Shown one piece after another: positions 35,448 through 50,316 of a DNA stretch of 64,000 nt. A program made the position numbers and the translations under genes. The notes below the pieces were generated by a model, which was given only the letters and a program-made list of their open reading frames with translations, was not told the origin of the DNA and ran no database searches. This DNA comes from Monosporascus cannonballus (taxonomy: Eukaryota > Ascomycota > Sordariomycetes > Xylariales): assembly GCA_004154925.1 (NCBI GenBank), contig QJNS01000082.1, positions 1 through 64,000 on the forward strand. Reading direction: 5' to 3'. The stretch's first letter is position 1, and every line of letters starts with the position of its first letter.

Positions 35448-38400
35448 AAAAGATTTAGAAAAATAACGAGTAAATTGGAGAACATAAAAAAGGATTATGT
35501 AAGCAAAATATCCATGATATTAAAAAGAAGATTTTAAATCTATTAATATCAAAAATAGTTAAGATGTAAAACTAAGTATATAAATATAACTTACTGTTTT
35601 TATTTTAAAGCTATCTAAAAATAAGTATATATAGATTAAAAAAGGTCTTGTTAAATGCCGAAATTCATGATTTAAATAATAGTAGAAACACAAAACTCTC
35701 AAATATCGCTTAATAAACTATTATTAAACGAAGCTATATCGTAAAATATATAGTTTTTTGAAATGTAATAAATTATTATATTAAAAAATATATTTTAAAT
35801 TGAAAAAGCATTAATAATTTAAAAATATAGAGAAAAATCCATATCCTTGCATTTAACAGAAAACCTTTTTAACTGTAAATTATCGTCATAGTTTGATTTC
35901 GTTTAAATCTTAAATAATGTGAATGTTTAAGTATTTTCTTTATATAGATTCTTTTATAATGCAAATATAAAAATATAGATAAAAAACATAAATTACAAAA
36001 AGATCATATTATTTGACAAAACCTTATAAAGTTTACAAAAATATTAACGTTATTATCGAAAGGTTTATTAACAGAATTAAAAAAACTAGAATTTAATTTC
36101 ATTTTTATAAAGTTTGTTATTCTTTTAAAAAAAATATTTGGTTGAATATATTGTAAAATGACTTCATATTTTATATATTAGATAATTTAGTGAATTTATC
36201 AGAACTATATAAAATAATATAAAAAGTTGTACATAATATTTCGATATCGAAATATCTAAAAAGTTTAAATAAGAAAAATATTTTATTTCAATGTTATAAA
36301 TATAATAAATAAGTTTATATTTAAATATCTCTGAAAGTACTTTTTAAGTATTACGATAGTTAACATTATATTTAAATTTATCTTAATAAGTACTAAACGA
36401 TAAAAGATAATTTTATATATATTAAAAGTATTTATATATTAAAATTGCTAGTTATTTATTATAAAAATATTTTAATACTTATTTAGACTTTAGAACCAAG
36501 CGTTAAAAATACACGAAAATCTTATTATAAAACTTATAGACAATATAATATTTAACTTAAAACGGACTGCGAGAAAATTTACGATTTTGTTGAAATCTTA
36601 CACAATTAACTATAATTATAAAAACAAATTAGTAGATTTTTATTATTACTCTTATATTATTTATAGAATATCATAATAATATATACGTTACGTTTAATTT
36701 TTCTTTAATATTTAGTTGTTCTTTAAATTGTATATACATATCTTTATACACATAGCTGTTTTTAATAAAAGTAATATTAATTATTAATTGCATATTAATT
36801 ATAATAGAAATTGAAGAACATTTAATATATTATAATAAATAGCTTTATAAAAAAGTTAAAACGCTATTTACAAATTACAAACAACATTTCTACGAGTATA
36901 TACTCGTCCATTATTAATAATAAATTACTATAAAGTTATATAGAACTTTATACCGCTATTGTATTTATGCTTCATTATTTTAATTAAAATAAGATTATTT
37001 AACAAAATATAAATTTAGATTTAGTGGAATTTATCTGGAAATATCTTTATGATTTAAATTTAAGAAACTAAGTTTTCGAAAAGAAAAACAAATTTGAATT
37101 AAAATACTTTTAAAGATTATATATATATTAAGCATTTTTAATATAAACAATTGGTATTAAACATATAATTTTAAAGCAAACTTAACTCAAATATACAAAT
37201 ATTATAAATATTTAAAACAGATAACTAAAAACAATAAAGTGTTAATTATATCCAATTTGTTATAATTAATTAATTTAAAAATTTATGACTTATTTTAGAG
37301 TTTTGCATATATTATGTATATTTATAATATATTATATTATTAATAAACATTAAATTTGACCAAGATGTTACGCTCGTAATCAACTTCGTCGAAAAAAAAT
37401 GCTGTGTTTTAAATACATATTAAGCAGTTCTTTTTCGCTATTTATTTCATTACAAGAATATTACAATTTAATATATATTTTAACGGTTTAGTTATTTAAA
37501 CTTAACACTTTAAATACTCTCTAGTTAAAACATTTATTGCGGCTATTTCTTTCTTTACAATAATATAGTTTCTTGAATTGGGCTACTTAGAACTAAATAT
37601 TTTGAATCCTAATATAAACGGCTAATATATATTAAAATAAATTAATAAATTCTTTTAATTTCTAACACTTAACCTGGTTATTTCTATTTAATTATTATTT
37701 GTTTATTGAATATAACAAATTATGTTTTACTTATTGTAAAATAAAATAAATATATTTAAAGATCTACTAAATCTGAGTTTTATAATTGTATATATTTATT
37801 AAAATAGCCTAAATAAATGTTATAAATACAGTTAGTAATATCTTTGTTTTAATGAATTCTATTAAACAAATTTGAACCGCGTTTTTTATTCAGTACACAG
37901 TTTTGTTTCAAAATATCGCACAAGTTTTATTTGTTATATTTTAAAACGTATTAATAAATTTAAAAATATGATCTGGATAATATTAAGAATAAATCTAAGA
38001 AATGTTTAAAAATAGTATAGATATTATAATATTCAATAAAATGCGTTTATTTTTATTCAAACAGTACGATTATAATAACGAGCAAAAGCGATAAGAATAT
38101 TCCTTATAACGATATTGTATTGCAATAGTTTATTACGAGTAGTATTATTTCAATTTTAAATATCGTTTTTATACACGATATTATTTTATTATATTTAATT
38201 TTTTGAATCATTTATTTCATTAAAATTGTATTATTACTCTACAGCTTTTGTAGTTATAATAATCCTTTTAAGTAGAGATTTACGTGATGTAATTTTTAAT
38301 TATCTGTTTCTACATAGTGATTCGTTTCAGAATGTAATAGTCGTTTATAATATACTAGAAATTTATAATACTTAATTTACTAAGTAATCTAAATAAGGAT

Positions 38401-38919
38401 TTTTTTACTTTTAGAAATATATATAGATATATCGAAATTATTATTAATTGAAAATCGGGTTATTTCTTTATTTATAAGATTTATAATTACAAATTATTCA
38501 TAAATATATAATTGCTTACTTTCAAATTTTAAATTGGTTAAATATTAAAGTTTTATAAAATTTTAAACTTTCGTTTTAATACTATAATGTAACCAACCTA
38601 TTATATATCTACCTAAAAGTATAAGCAGTATCCGATATAGAGTTTTAATTTACAAAGAAGAATAAAACAAAGAAAGATTTATAAGTTTATTCGTTAAAAG
38701 ATTTGTAGACTTTTCTCTTAATAAAAAATCAATGTCTTCGATTAAGAATTTAGATTAATAACTAAGACACGAAATTAAATAAAAGGCTATTTTTATAAAA
38801 TTTCGATTTATTATATATTCTTTTTTCATACTAAGTATGTTAGAACTTCATATAAAGTTGAATAGTTTGGTAAAATTGCTAAAATTATTTAAATTTTTTT
38901 GAAAATGCCAAAAGTTGTT
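35448..38919. other. Very AT-rich sequence, nothing recognised
   Basis: About 3.5 kb with an extreme A/T bias and no frame of note. It is not visibly related to the family-B interior that would follow the LTR at 35080, which supports the view that that LTR is solo. Confidence 0.45.
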
Positions 38920-39747
38920 CGCCGAGGTTTAGCCGTTACGTATTAACTTTAAACTTTAAAAAAGATCTCTTAAAAAAAGAAAACTCCTATTTTTATAATA
39001 TTATTCTTTTTCAGAATTTTTATTTTGAAGATAAAAATAACATTAAACCTTTTTACAAAAACTTTCTCAAAGTTTTCTAGTTAATTTTACAAGGATAAGT
39101 AACATCTGGAAAAAAAGAAAAAGTCGCTTAAATTAACGCGAATTCAGTAATAACCGCATGGATTTCTTTAAAAAAAATCTACTTTTAAAATATTTTTATT
39201 CGAATTATAATCGTCTTAAAAAGGCGGGTACTGTTTTACTAATCGATACTCCGCATTATAATAATTATATTTATTAGTAACGCTTATTTAATAACGTTTT
39301 AAAAATAAATTCCTTGGCGAGAAATAAAGTAATACGTAATAAATTACAAGAAGAAAACTAAAAATAATTTTTTTTAAAATTTTCTTTAAAAAGTCGCTAA
39401 GAAATCCGAAATCTTATTAATAGATTAAAACGTTTTCTATTATAATACATTGTTTTAGAACAAATACCTTTTATAATGTTAAAAAATATATATATTAAAT
39501 TAAATAAAACAATAAAAACAATTTCAAAAATATGTCGCTGAATAAAGTTCAAATAAATGTAATTTGCTATAAAAATACGTAATATAGCGAAAATGCTTCT
39601 ATTATTCGATTAGAACGATATAAGATTAAATTTAAAGTTTAGACCCTTATTGTCTATTTCTTTAGCGCTGCTAAAAACGGTTAGTTAAGATTTTAGTGAT
39701 AAACCGTTTTAACCAGGTTTTTAGTATTAGTCAAAGAATCTTTTCAT
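38920..39747. other. Somewhat GC-richer remnant with coding-like stretches
   Basis: G and C rise slightly here. From an ATG at 39158, a plus-strand frame runs 39 codons, ending in TPHYNNYIY before TAG TAA, then continues coding-like past those stops for about 60 codons (RLFNNVLKINSLARNKVIRNKLQEEN). The stops could be former CAG and CAA. I do not recognise the product; a degraded transposase or host gene is possible. Confidence 0.25.
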
Positions 39748-40130
39748 ATAATGTGACGGCAAGGCGATTTAACCAATTGTTAAACCTGGGTCGTACGGGT
39801 TTATATTAAGAGAATATTGTAGAAATTTAAGCAATAAATATAGTAATTTGTGAAGGTTCGCAATATCAAAAATGTTTTAAGTAATAAAATATCATTATAA
39901 GCTGATATTAGTTAAATTATACTACAACGAACGTATATATAATTTCTTATTATTTTATTAATTACTTCCGATTACCTTGTTTATCGTAGTTGTAATCTTT
40001 CATAATTATAATTATCTTTTTATAATTACGGATATATTAATAATTACTTAATATGTAACTTCTAGAAGAGGTTATTCTATTCTTATTATTACGACGGTTT
40101 TCGTAAACTCAAACCTATTAGGTTATAATA
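39748..40130 (-). repeat. Family-B LTR, solo, RIPped
   Basis: It starts near TGTGACGGCAAGG, has TTGTTAAACCTGGGTCGTACGGG and AATAAATATAGTAAT as in 12500-12899, and ends CCTATTAGGTTATAATA. The orientation is opposite to 35080-35447, so the two are not partners of one element. Confidence 0.68.
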
Positions 40131-43100
40131 CGATTTCTTTCAGAATTCCTTTTTTAAGAATTGCCTTTTTTGGTGAATACTTTTTTTAATCATAATATCC
40201 CGTAATTTGAAAATTCATCGCAAACCCCGTTCTTTTATAGTTCGTCGTATTAATCTGGGAAAACATTTCGAAAACTTATTTTTGAAATTATGCCTTATTT
40301 TTGGCATTTTTTGCAAGGTGGTTAATGCAAAGTAATAAAAAGTATTTCGTGTTATAAGCAATGTACGATACGTATTTAACTTTGTAATAAAATAAATATA
40401 TTATTATTTTTATAAATTATATTTATTATAAATATAAACCTTTTTTATGTAAAGAAATCTTAGCAGAAAAAGATTTCATAAATTTATAATATTATTAATT
40501 TAATATTTTAGATCCCCATGAAAAGAAAACAAACAATGCCATAATACGCTTTATCCGATTATATAAACAGAAAGTCTTAATTTATTTTAAAGGCGTCGTA
40601 ATAACATAGCAAAATCTTTAATTTTTAAACGAATTAAAAAAATAAGAACAAAAAAATAGGTTGCCGTTAAGGCCACTGTAACTATATTAACGCAAACCGC
40701 TATTGTCTTTTTTAATATATTTTGTTTTATCTTATGGAATTATTCTTTTATCGATGGTAATTAAAATATATTTTTAAAAACTTTCGTTATTATTAATAAA
40801 ACTCTTTTAATAAGAGTTAAACTTTAATCAGCTTTTTTATAAATTTTAAGCATTTTCGAAATCTGGAAAAAATCTTTTATTTAATTAAGTCCTGGGTTAA
40901 TCCGTTTTCTTTTTAAATATTAAAAATTATTCCATTTTGTATATCGTTTCGATTTTTGTTTTGTTATCGTTTAGCCCCTTATAAATTTTAATAATATCTG
41001 TTTTTAACAGATAGTAAAAATATAAAGATTTGGATTAAATTTCACTTTAAATGAAAGTTTTAATTACTAATTATTTTTCAAAATTGTTTTAATATTTTTA
41101 TATAGACTGATATATCTAAATTAAAGTTTTTACTGTGACCTATTATTTCAATATATTTTACATCAAAATAAGCCATTTTTCTCTCTTAAGAAGTTATTTT
41201 GTAGTCGTTTGTGTTTATAATATTTGTTTATTTAATTACGTAAAAAATGTATTTTTATTTTTACTTGTTAATATAAATATTTAAGCTTTGGAATATAAAC
41301 ATTATTTTACTGTTAATAAATTCGTTATATATACTTTTATAAATGTCGAGTTTAAAACTAAAATTCATATATAGTACAATAATTTTATTATATATAAATA
41401 TAATCGATATTAGTAATTAATTAAATTATAAAAAACTTTTTAACTTGCTATTTTATTTATAATAAATCTAATATTTTAAGTTGGTTCATATATTTAATGT
41501 AACCGTTTTATTTATTACTTTAATCAAGGTTTTAATATGCTAATTAATGTGTAATTTCAAGTAATTTATATTTTAAAACCTTTGTAAAATTTCTAAATAA
41601 ACGTAATATTATTATAGAAAATACTTTCGTATAGAAGTCCGTATTTATTAAAATCGTTTTTAAAAAATTATATTATTTGATCGACGTCGATATTTTTTTA
41701 TAAAGTTCAAAACAAGGAGATTTCGTACATCTGTTAACCTTACGAGAATATTATCGTAGTATATTTTTATTCTTATATATTTGAACACAAAAGTTTAATA
41801 ATAAAATTTCTTATAACCGAATTCTATGGTTTCTTTAAAAACGATGATACTAGTAATGTTCTATACGGATTATATTGTAATACTTTGAGTTTATTATAAA
41901 CGTTGTAATATTATTATTTTTAATTTTACTTTTTTAAAAAATAATTGCGATAACATCGTTTGAAATTTTTATTAATTCTTAAATATTTATATAATTACTA
42001 CTTACCTACATTGTGTACTATAGTTACTGTTTTATTGTTTAATATATAATGGTTATATTTCGTAATTTCTTAGTATATGATACCCGGTATTATTTATATT
42101 ATTGCAATCTGATATAAAGGTAAATATCTTTTTAATATAGTGTTGAAAACACTTTAACTAACTTTAAATAATTCCTTTGCGAAAATTAATTATTTACTTT
42201 AGATGCTTGCTTTATTATGTTTTAAGCTCTTCTTATAAATATCAACGAAATCGAAGTTCGTTGTTTTCTCTTCGTAATATAATTATCGTTCCGTAAATTT
42301 TCGGTGGTAATAGAACAGATAAACTTTTAATAATCGCTATAATTCTCATTTTAATGCAGATTCTATTTTAGAAAATTAAAAAGAAATATGATTTACATTA
42401 ATTGTTTTATTATAGAGCTAGTACATTTAATATATAATTTAAAATATTAATTTTTGATTCGTCTAAAAGTATTAGATCGTATATAATTCATATTGGCTTA
42501 TTAATACCTATATTTCTAAATTCCTAGCATATAGTTTTTATTTATAACAGTCGAGTAAAGTCGTTGATGGAATTAATTAGAAGTATAATAATTTTATTAA
42601 TTCTAAAAGTTTCTCGCAACGATTAATGAATTTAAAAAATGGTTATATTACGTTACTTCTCGGGAATATTTGTTAATTCACAATTATAACAATGTTTTTA
42701 AAATAGAACTTTAACATATTTTAAAATAATAAGATATTTTAAATATTTTACTTTGTATAGCCCTAATTAATTATTTTTACGTCGATTAATAATTTGGTAT
42801 TTTGCGAAATTTAAAAGATATTATAAACATATTTTACATATATCTTTTTGTTCTCAAATAACTAAGAATATGATCGAAATATTACACAACAAAAATATCG
42901 AATGACTTTCGTAATATATAATGTATTATTCGTTAACACTTTATTTATATATTAGTAAATATTATTTATATAGATCAATATATCGAAAATTCGTATACTA
43001 TTGAAAAATTACTGTTTACTTATACGTTATTAATTTTAATAAAATTACATTCAGTTTTTAAATCAAACGTTATACACTATTTAATTTTATAATGTTAATT

Positions 43101-45092
43101 CGTAATTTTAATCATTTAAAAGCATAATATTTAGGTTTTAATAATAGCATTAATATATTATGAATACGGAATTGTTAATTACAACATATTCTTAAATATA
43201 AAATATAGAAGATATTTTACAAATAATTTCAAAATTCGAATTTATTTATTTGTAACCGAATGTCTAAGTCTTCCTTTTTAAAACATACAACGTATTTTTT
43301 TTAAAGTTATAAATAAATTGAAATTTCGTAAAAAAACTTTGCTAAAATTATTTATTAATTCTATTCGATATATTTTAAGAATCTCCGATTTAAAGTTATT
43401 CTCAAAAGCTATTTATATCGGTAATATTATAAAAATGTATTAATTAAATTTTTGAGGTTATTATTTTAAACCGTTATTTAGTTATATAAAATATGATTTT
43501 ACAATAATAATAATAATAATAATATATTAACTGTTTTTAACATTTGCCTTCTACCCTTTTGTTTGTTTAAATAGTTAAAAATTATTTTATTTTTATATTT
43601 ATATTTCTCTTTATTATAGATCCAATAATAACATTCCATTTTTTGAATTTTATTGATTTATATCTTTTGTTCGTTAGTACATTATTATAACATATTTATG
43701 GTTTTCATAAAATTATGTCGTAATTTGTAAATAAAATAATATTGAAATTAATTATTTTATATTCTTTGTAAATAAAGATTTCGAAACCATTAATTTAATA
43801 TTTCAACCTTTTATTATCGTAAAAAACATTATAATTTTCAGCATTTCTAATTATATAAGGTTTTAATTTATATCTCTATACTAATTTAAATATTTTGTAA
43901 TTGTTCTATATAATATATTTTTGTTTAAATCTTAGTATTTTATTATTACGATATATTCATGCGTGTCGAAGTATATTTCCAAAATAAAAAATTATTTACA
44001 GCTTTTACCGTCGTAATTAAATCCGTCGTTCGGAATCTTTTTTAATTTCTTTAGATTTCGTTATTGTATATCTATTTTGCAGGTAATTCTTTTCTTTTAA
44101 TTCATTTTCGGATTTATCGAATCTTAGATATATTTCTTTATACAATACGTTAAATTACAGTATTTATTTCCTTTAACGGTATATTTATTTTCGAATAATA
44201 TTTATCTCTTTAATTATTTTATAATTCTTTATATTATCACATATTTTATTTTTTATAAAACATATAACGGTTTAACAAACATTTTATAATTGATTAATTT
44301 CTTAATAAAGGTTTTTAACATAGTATTTAAATTCGTTATTATAACTTATTTTGTATTAAGTTTATATTACGTATTAATTAAAACAAAAGATTTGTAATTG
44401 CTTTTTGGCAATATATTTCTACGATATATTAAAGTAATTTTTCAAAAATTAATCAATATATTAATTATAAAAACATAAAAGTTTTCTGTAAATATGTTTT
44501 TAATGCATTTTATAAATTTGTTTAATGATCGATAGAGTTTTACAAACTAAGAATTCGAAACTATCGATATTACCCTCTATTTATTTTAGCATTTCCGGTT
44601 TAATTAAAAATATTTACGAGTTAAGTAAACTAAGTTACGTAATAGTTCGATAAAATCGATAGTAAAACCCTTAAAGCAAGGTTTGACAAAATTGATTATA
44701 AAATCTTTAAAGTTATATGTTATAAAAATAACAAACTATAATATATAAATACATTTACTTTTATAATTTAAATATTATTTATTTAACGTATTATTGCATT
44801 ATTTACATTATTTTTAATATTATAAAACGTAATTAAATATGGGGTTAGTATTTGAAAACCTACCAGATTTTTATTAATATAAATCTATGTAATTTAAATT
44901 TAATATTTAATTAACTTATTCAGCCAATATATATTAATAGGTTGTATTTGGAAATATTAGTAAAGTTTAAGTAATGTTTAATATTTTTAAAATATTGACT
45001 AATCTTTCAAAATCACTTATTTAATAATTTTATATCTGAACTCGAAAATTCGAAATAAATGCTTAACAGTTTGTTCACTAAATTAAAGTTAG
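40131..45092. other. Very AT-rich sequence, nothing recognised
   Basis: About 5 kb with no supported feature. A short ATA/AAT run lies at about 43503-43525. Long T-rich and A-rich runs alternate. No plausible genes or RNA folds were seen. Confidence 0.45.
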
Positions 45093-45242
45093 TGTTACGG
45101 CACTAGAAAAGCGGCTTATTTAAGCCGCCGTTTCGCTATATATAGGCAAGCGCTACGCGCTTGCTAGATAGCTTTCTTCTTTCTTCCTCGTACAACAATA
45201 GAATATCTTCTAGAAACCCAAGAGACGTACAGCGCCGTGACG
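45093..45242. mobile_element. 150-bp LTR-like element with perfect target duplication, not RIPped
   Basis: The element starts TGTTACGGCAC and ends GCCGTGACG, near-perfect inverted termini. GTTAG flanks it on both sides (45088-45092 and 45243-45247). Composition is balanced amid AT-rich sequence. It contains two palindromes, GCGGCTTATTTAAGCCGC (45111-45128) and GCAAGCGCTACGCGCTTGC (45146-45164), with CTATATATAGG between them. It is too short to code. A solo LTR, or a terminal-repeat miniature (TRIM/SMART), is most likely. Confidence 0.75.
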
Positions 45243-45249
45243 GTTAGTT

Positions 45250-48200
45250 TATTTCTACAGGTCTTTTTTATTAAGATAGAACCTAAAAGGCTGAAATTAT
45301 ATAATGAAAAAAGGAATCTTTGAATTTTTCTTATTTAACTGCGTATTTGTTTTCTATTTTCTCTCGTAGTATATTAGCGGAGAAGGTTTTAGCAGTAAAA
45401 ACATATTTCATAAAAAGTGTGGCTGATTAGGTCGAATGAATTATAAAGCAATGTTTGTAAAAAGGAGAGATAAATAATAAAATATTTACTAACGAAGTTT
45501 TTCCTCATATATTAATTATCAAGATAAATTACATAATGATTTTAGCAATTTAAAAGAAAAACGATTTGCGGTAAAATAAATCTTTTAATTACTTTAAAGC
45601 GAATTATTCTGAAAATACGTAATTATTTTTAAAGATTATATAATTAATGCCTAGTAGAAAAATAACAAGATTAATACTTTTATTAATGTTTTTTATAAAG
45701 GAGTAAAAAATGATATAAAAACAAAATAACTCGGATTAAACCATTTGTTATATTCGATAAATATATTATAAAAGTAATTAACATAAACAACTAATAATTC
45801 TTTTCAAAAAACATTAGGAAAAGAAAGAAATAATATATCTTATAATTTGGTTATACTAAATCCAACTAAAAAAACAGGCGTTTTATTTTTATAATACATT
45901 GTAAAACTTTATTAAAATCGAAACGGTTCAGTGTAGCATTAAATAGGAAATTTAATGTTATAACTATCGTCAATATAATATTAACAAAGTTTTTATAAAA
46001 GCTCTTCACGACAAAATCGTTAGAATTTTATTTTAAACCAACGATTAATTAGATTAAAAAGCAATTGATCTTTAAAAATATATAAAATATAAATAAAATT
46101 TAAATTTAAGACGAATAAGAGTTGAAACGGAAAAGGATTGAACATAAAAGGCGAAGTATTGAGGAATTAATTTAAAATACATTTAAGAAATTTAATATAT
46201 CTTAAAGAAATAAATAAGATAATATTAAAAATAAATAGAAATTTATTGCGCTAGAAAGATATATTAATATTGTAAGATATACGCCGTGTATTGTAAATAA
46301 TAAAGATATCTAGTATATAACGAATCGAAAAAGTTCATTTATTAACGTATCGTAAAAATATAAAAAAAGAGATTGAATTCTCTCATTTAAACGAAAAATC
46401 ATAAATAAATAAACGATAATATTAATACTTTAAAATTATTACTTTTTAAAACAATATTAATAAGTAAAAGGTTTTAAAAAGTTAATTAGAAAAGAAGTAA
46501 TATTAATAAACAATAGTTTGGTTTTTATAATTAATATAAATTATAATGTCGTAAAGAAATTAATTTCGCATATTGTTGAAAACGATTATTAAAAGAGTAT
46601 TACAAATTTTTATTATATATTTGTATTTAATACAGATTTTAAAGAAGAATCAGTATTAAAGAAAAAGATGCGATAATCTATTCGATAATCTTATTAGAAA
46701 AATAATAAGATATAAGAAAATCAATAAAGCATCAGGCGTTATAGGGGGAAAGAATTTACTAAATACAATAAAGGTCTATAAAATAATTAAAAATAATCAA
46801 TAAACTGAAAAATGTAAATGTGCTAGTAAAAATCGATAAATAGTATAAATTTAACAGATTATACAAAGAACTTAAAAAGGGTCCAATAAATTGGAAAAGA
46901 AATAGAAAAACTTACCTATAAAACACCTACAAAATAACGAAATTAAATGCAATTAAAAGATATTTTTTAAAAAAAAGCTCTTAACTCAGATAATAAAAAC
47001 AGTTAATAACTTTACTATTTCGAATATACGTATTAAAACTGATTAATATACCGCAATAATAAATTCGAAAACTTTAAGCCGAAATTATAGTATATCAAAT
47101 ATTATTAATAAATTTAAAATAATATAAAAATATAAATTGAAATTTTATAAATTATAAATGCTAAAATCTGGAATTTTTTACGATCACAAAAGAGTTTAAC
47201 GTAAATTTAATTAATTCGATATTTTAATTAAAAATAGTACTAAACGATTATCGTCCATATCGTTTTATTCAGAAATTATAATGTAATTTAAAATTATGAT
47301 AGATATATTAATATGAAATCTTAAGTAATCGAAGAGTTAACTTAATAAACTTCGTTTTATCCTCCGTTAATAAATAATGAGAGCTGTAAGATTTTTATAC
47401 TGTATTTGAAATAGCGATAAATATAAGCATTGAAATACGATAAACACTTTTTATTTAAAGCATTAAATATTAAAAAGAAATAGGACGTCTTTTACTATTA
47501 TTAAAATAAAGCTTAAGAAGTTAAATAATAATTAAAAATAATAATTCTAAAAGATAAAAAGTGTAATTAATATATTAATATAATATTAAAGTTACGAACA
47601 GTTTTCTTTTTAAAAAAGGGTTACATGCAAAATTATTAAAAGATAAGAAATAAAATTAACAAATAATTTTAAAAAGAATATTTATGTCCGAAGTTGTACG
47701 TTATTTATAATTTTAACAGAAATAAAATATAGGCTTCTAACAGATACCTAAAAAATCGGCTATAAAGAAATATATTCGCTTTTAAAATTATCCGTAAAAT
47801 CTCCTATATTTTTCGTATTTTAAAGAAGTAATAAACTTTAATTTATAAGTATTTCTGAAAAACAGAGCGATATAATTATTAAAAATCGAATATTATTATT
47901 TTTAAATACTAAAATCCATAATCGATGTTTTAAAGTTAAATAATTTATAATATTTAATTTTTAAAATACAATACAGATTATTTAAGTATTTAGTTACATT
48001 AATCATATTTATGAACGTACTAGTAATTGCTTAACGCATATTATATTCTATATTATAATAATATGTCCACATATTTATAAAATATTGTTTTAGCAATGGT
48101 GTATTTTATTCGAAAACATTAAAAACGTATATAAAATAGATTAATAATGTTTTTTAAATTTTATAACACGCCAAATTATTATTTATTATAAAATGAAGCA

Positions 48201-49890
48201 TTTAATATATAAAGAGTAAAATATTTAGCATATATTATTATTTAAAGATATTTTAAAATAAACTTGAAAAGATCTTTATATATATAAAATAATAAACCGC
48301 AATGTAAATTAAGAACCTATTAGTATTTTAATATTTATTAATTATTATTACAAATATATTTGAAGACTTCATAAAATTATAATACGCTTAATTAATTTCA
48401 TAAAAATAAACTTTTACAAATATTATAAAGAAACAAATGTTTTAAAAAATTAAAATATATTACATCTTATTATATTTTTCTACATAAGTTAAAAATTCAA
48501 AAGGAATTATACTATTTTAAATAAAGAATTTATATTCATTATTATAGCTTTTTCAAAATTGAGATATGTTTAAGAAATGTTTGATTAAATCAAACTATAT
48601 ACGAGGTACTAAATTTTTATTCCTTTTATTACGATTAAAATGTTTAGAAAACGATAATTATAATACGTAAAAAAAAAAGAAAACGAATTCCGATATCGTT
48701 AGTATTAATAAGAAGATTCAGAAAATAATAAAGCCGATATTTTAAATACACGATTAATTTTCGAAAAAGAATTTCATCAAAATTAGTTTATAAGTTTCGA
48801 GAGAATTCTTTATAAAAAAAAGCTTATATTTATTGCCAATTATAATAATACAGAGTCTATTTGACGCTATATATTAAGTTATTGAAAAACATAACTATAG
48901 TTTGCTAAAAAAGAAATGTTAAATAAACTAGAGAATTTTAAAATATTTTAAGAAAGTTTAATATACAATATATATAACTATCGACTTTGTAAATGTTCAA
49001 AAGTTTGAAATAATTTAAAAAGCACCTTAATAATATATCGTTTATAACAAAACCAAAATATAACAATATAATTTTAAGAAGAATTATAATTATTATTAAT
49101 TTTAAAAAGATTACAAGATTTTATTGTGATAAATATTGATTAAATATTCTTTATATAAGATTTGCATCGTAAAAATATATAATATAGTATTTTTATACTA
49201 AGTGATAAATATACGAATTGTTGGTTTTTTATTATCGAACAAATATTAATATCGAATAAATAATATATGTCTGTTTAAAAATATTCTTTATATATATAAA
49301 ATATTATATAACTATATTTTCTGCAAAGAAACTATGTTTATTTTAGAGCTTGAGCGGAATTTTACAGTAGAAATCGGTGTATATTATAAATTATTTAACG
49401 TTATTAACCCATAAATTAATAAGTAAACGAAACGAATATATTAAACGTAAAAAATATATTTAAAATATGATACTATTTATAAACATATTAATAAAATAGA
49501 AATTGTACTGATGATATAAATAATACATAATATTAATTATTATAAAAGTATTGTAATAATTTTCATAAAAACTATATTTAGTGTTATATTTAATATCTTT
49601 CTAAATATGTTCGACGGATTCGTTAATATCAAAATAATATTTACGTTATAAAAATTTAAATATTTATTTTAAACAATGAAAATTAAGTTAAAATTCGTAT
49701 ATAATTAAATAAGGAGATATTATAGTTAGAAAAATTAAAAAGCTTAATTTTTTAAAACAGAACTATGATATATTTTACTATAAGAATATTTAAATGAAGA
49801 AACTCAATAAACGTCTTGATTATAAGTATATTACTTAATACAAACTATTAAGAAAATGTTAAAAAATTATTAATTAGAATTATTACCAAA
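45250..49890 (+). mobile_element. Truncated family-B chromovirus interior, RIPped
   Basis: The plus-strand sequence is colinear with the family-B element at 57880-63260. The match is clearest at 46560-47300 against 59630-60420, at 48470-48560 (RNase H; KEFIFIIIAF-like against KEFIIIIIIF), at 49320-49500 (integrase) and at 49740-49850. The protease end motif lies near 47210-47300. The chromodomain and 3' LTR are missing; sequence switches at about 49890 to an unrelated GC-richer block. Gag-side similarity before 46000 is weak. It is more AT-shifted than the copy to its right, so it was probably mutated for longer. Confidence 0.68.
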
Positions 49891-49899
49891 AATTAAGTT

Positions 49900-50166
49900 T
49901 TATTAAATAAGAGTAAGAAGAGCTAGTTTTAATCAGTGCGGATGAACAAACTGTCTCATAATACAGAAACGGATTATCGAAATAAAGAACTTAATCCCAC
50001 TGTATTAATGGTGTTAAACCTTAATAAGTGAAACTTTAAAAAATATGATAAGTAATAATAGTAATAGTAATGTTCTTAGGGTTAAACTCATAGCGAAAAA
50101 GAACTCCTTAATATACATATAAAACTTAGGCCTTCTAATTAGCCGAGGCTGATTACGGACGTAACA
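49900..50166. repeat. LTR-like block ending in GTAACA, interrupts family-B copy
   Basis: Read on the minus strand it begins TGTTACGTCCGTAATCAGCC, a common start for fungal Gypsy LTRs, and keeps moderate GC. The plus-strand end is GACGTAACA at 50166. The other border is unclear (around 49900-49935), and I found no target duplication for CTCTG. It sits where the chromodomain of the left family-B copy should begin. Confidence 0.35.
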
Positions 50167-50316
50167 CTCTGTCCCACTTTACTTTTTTATTTTTTTATAT
50201 TTTTCTATTTGGGTTAATAATAAATTTTATCAAAGTTTATACGGGATAAAATGATTAAAAAAATAAAAAGTAAACTGATATACAAAATAAAAAAAAATTA
50301 ATATACGAAAGAAAAC

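Noticed and set aside
43500..43530. Tandem AAT run as a possible functional repeat
   Set aside because: A plain microsatellite of under 30 bases, expected in such AT-rich sequence. No CRISPR-like spacing exists anywhere in the window.
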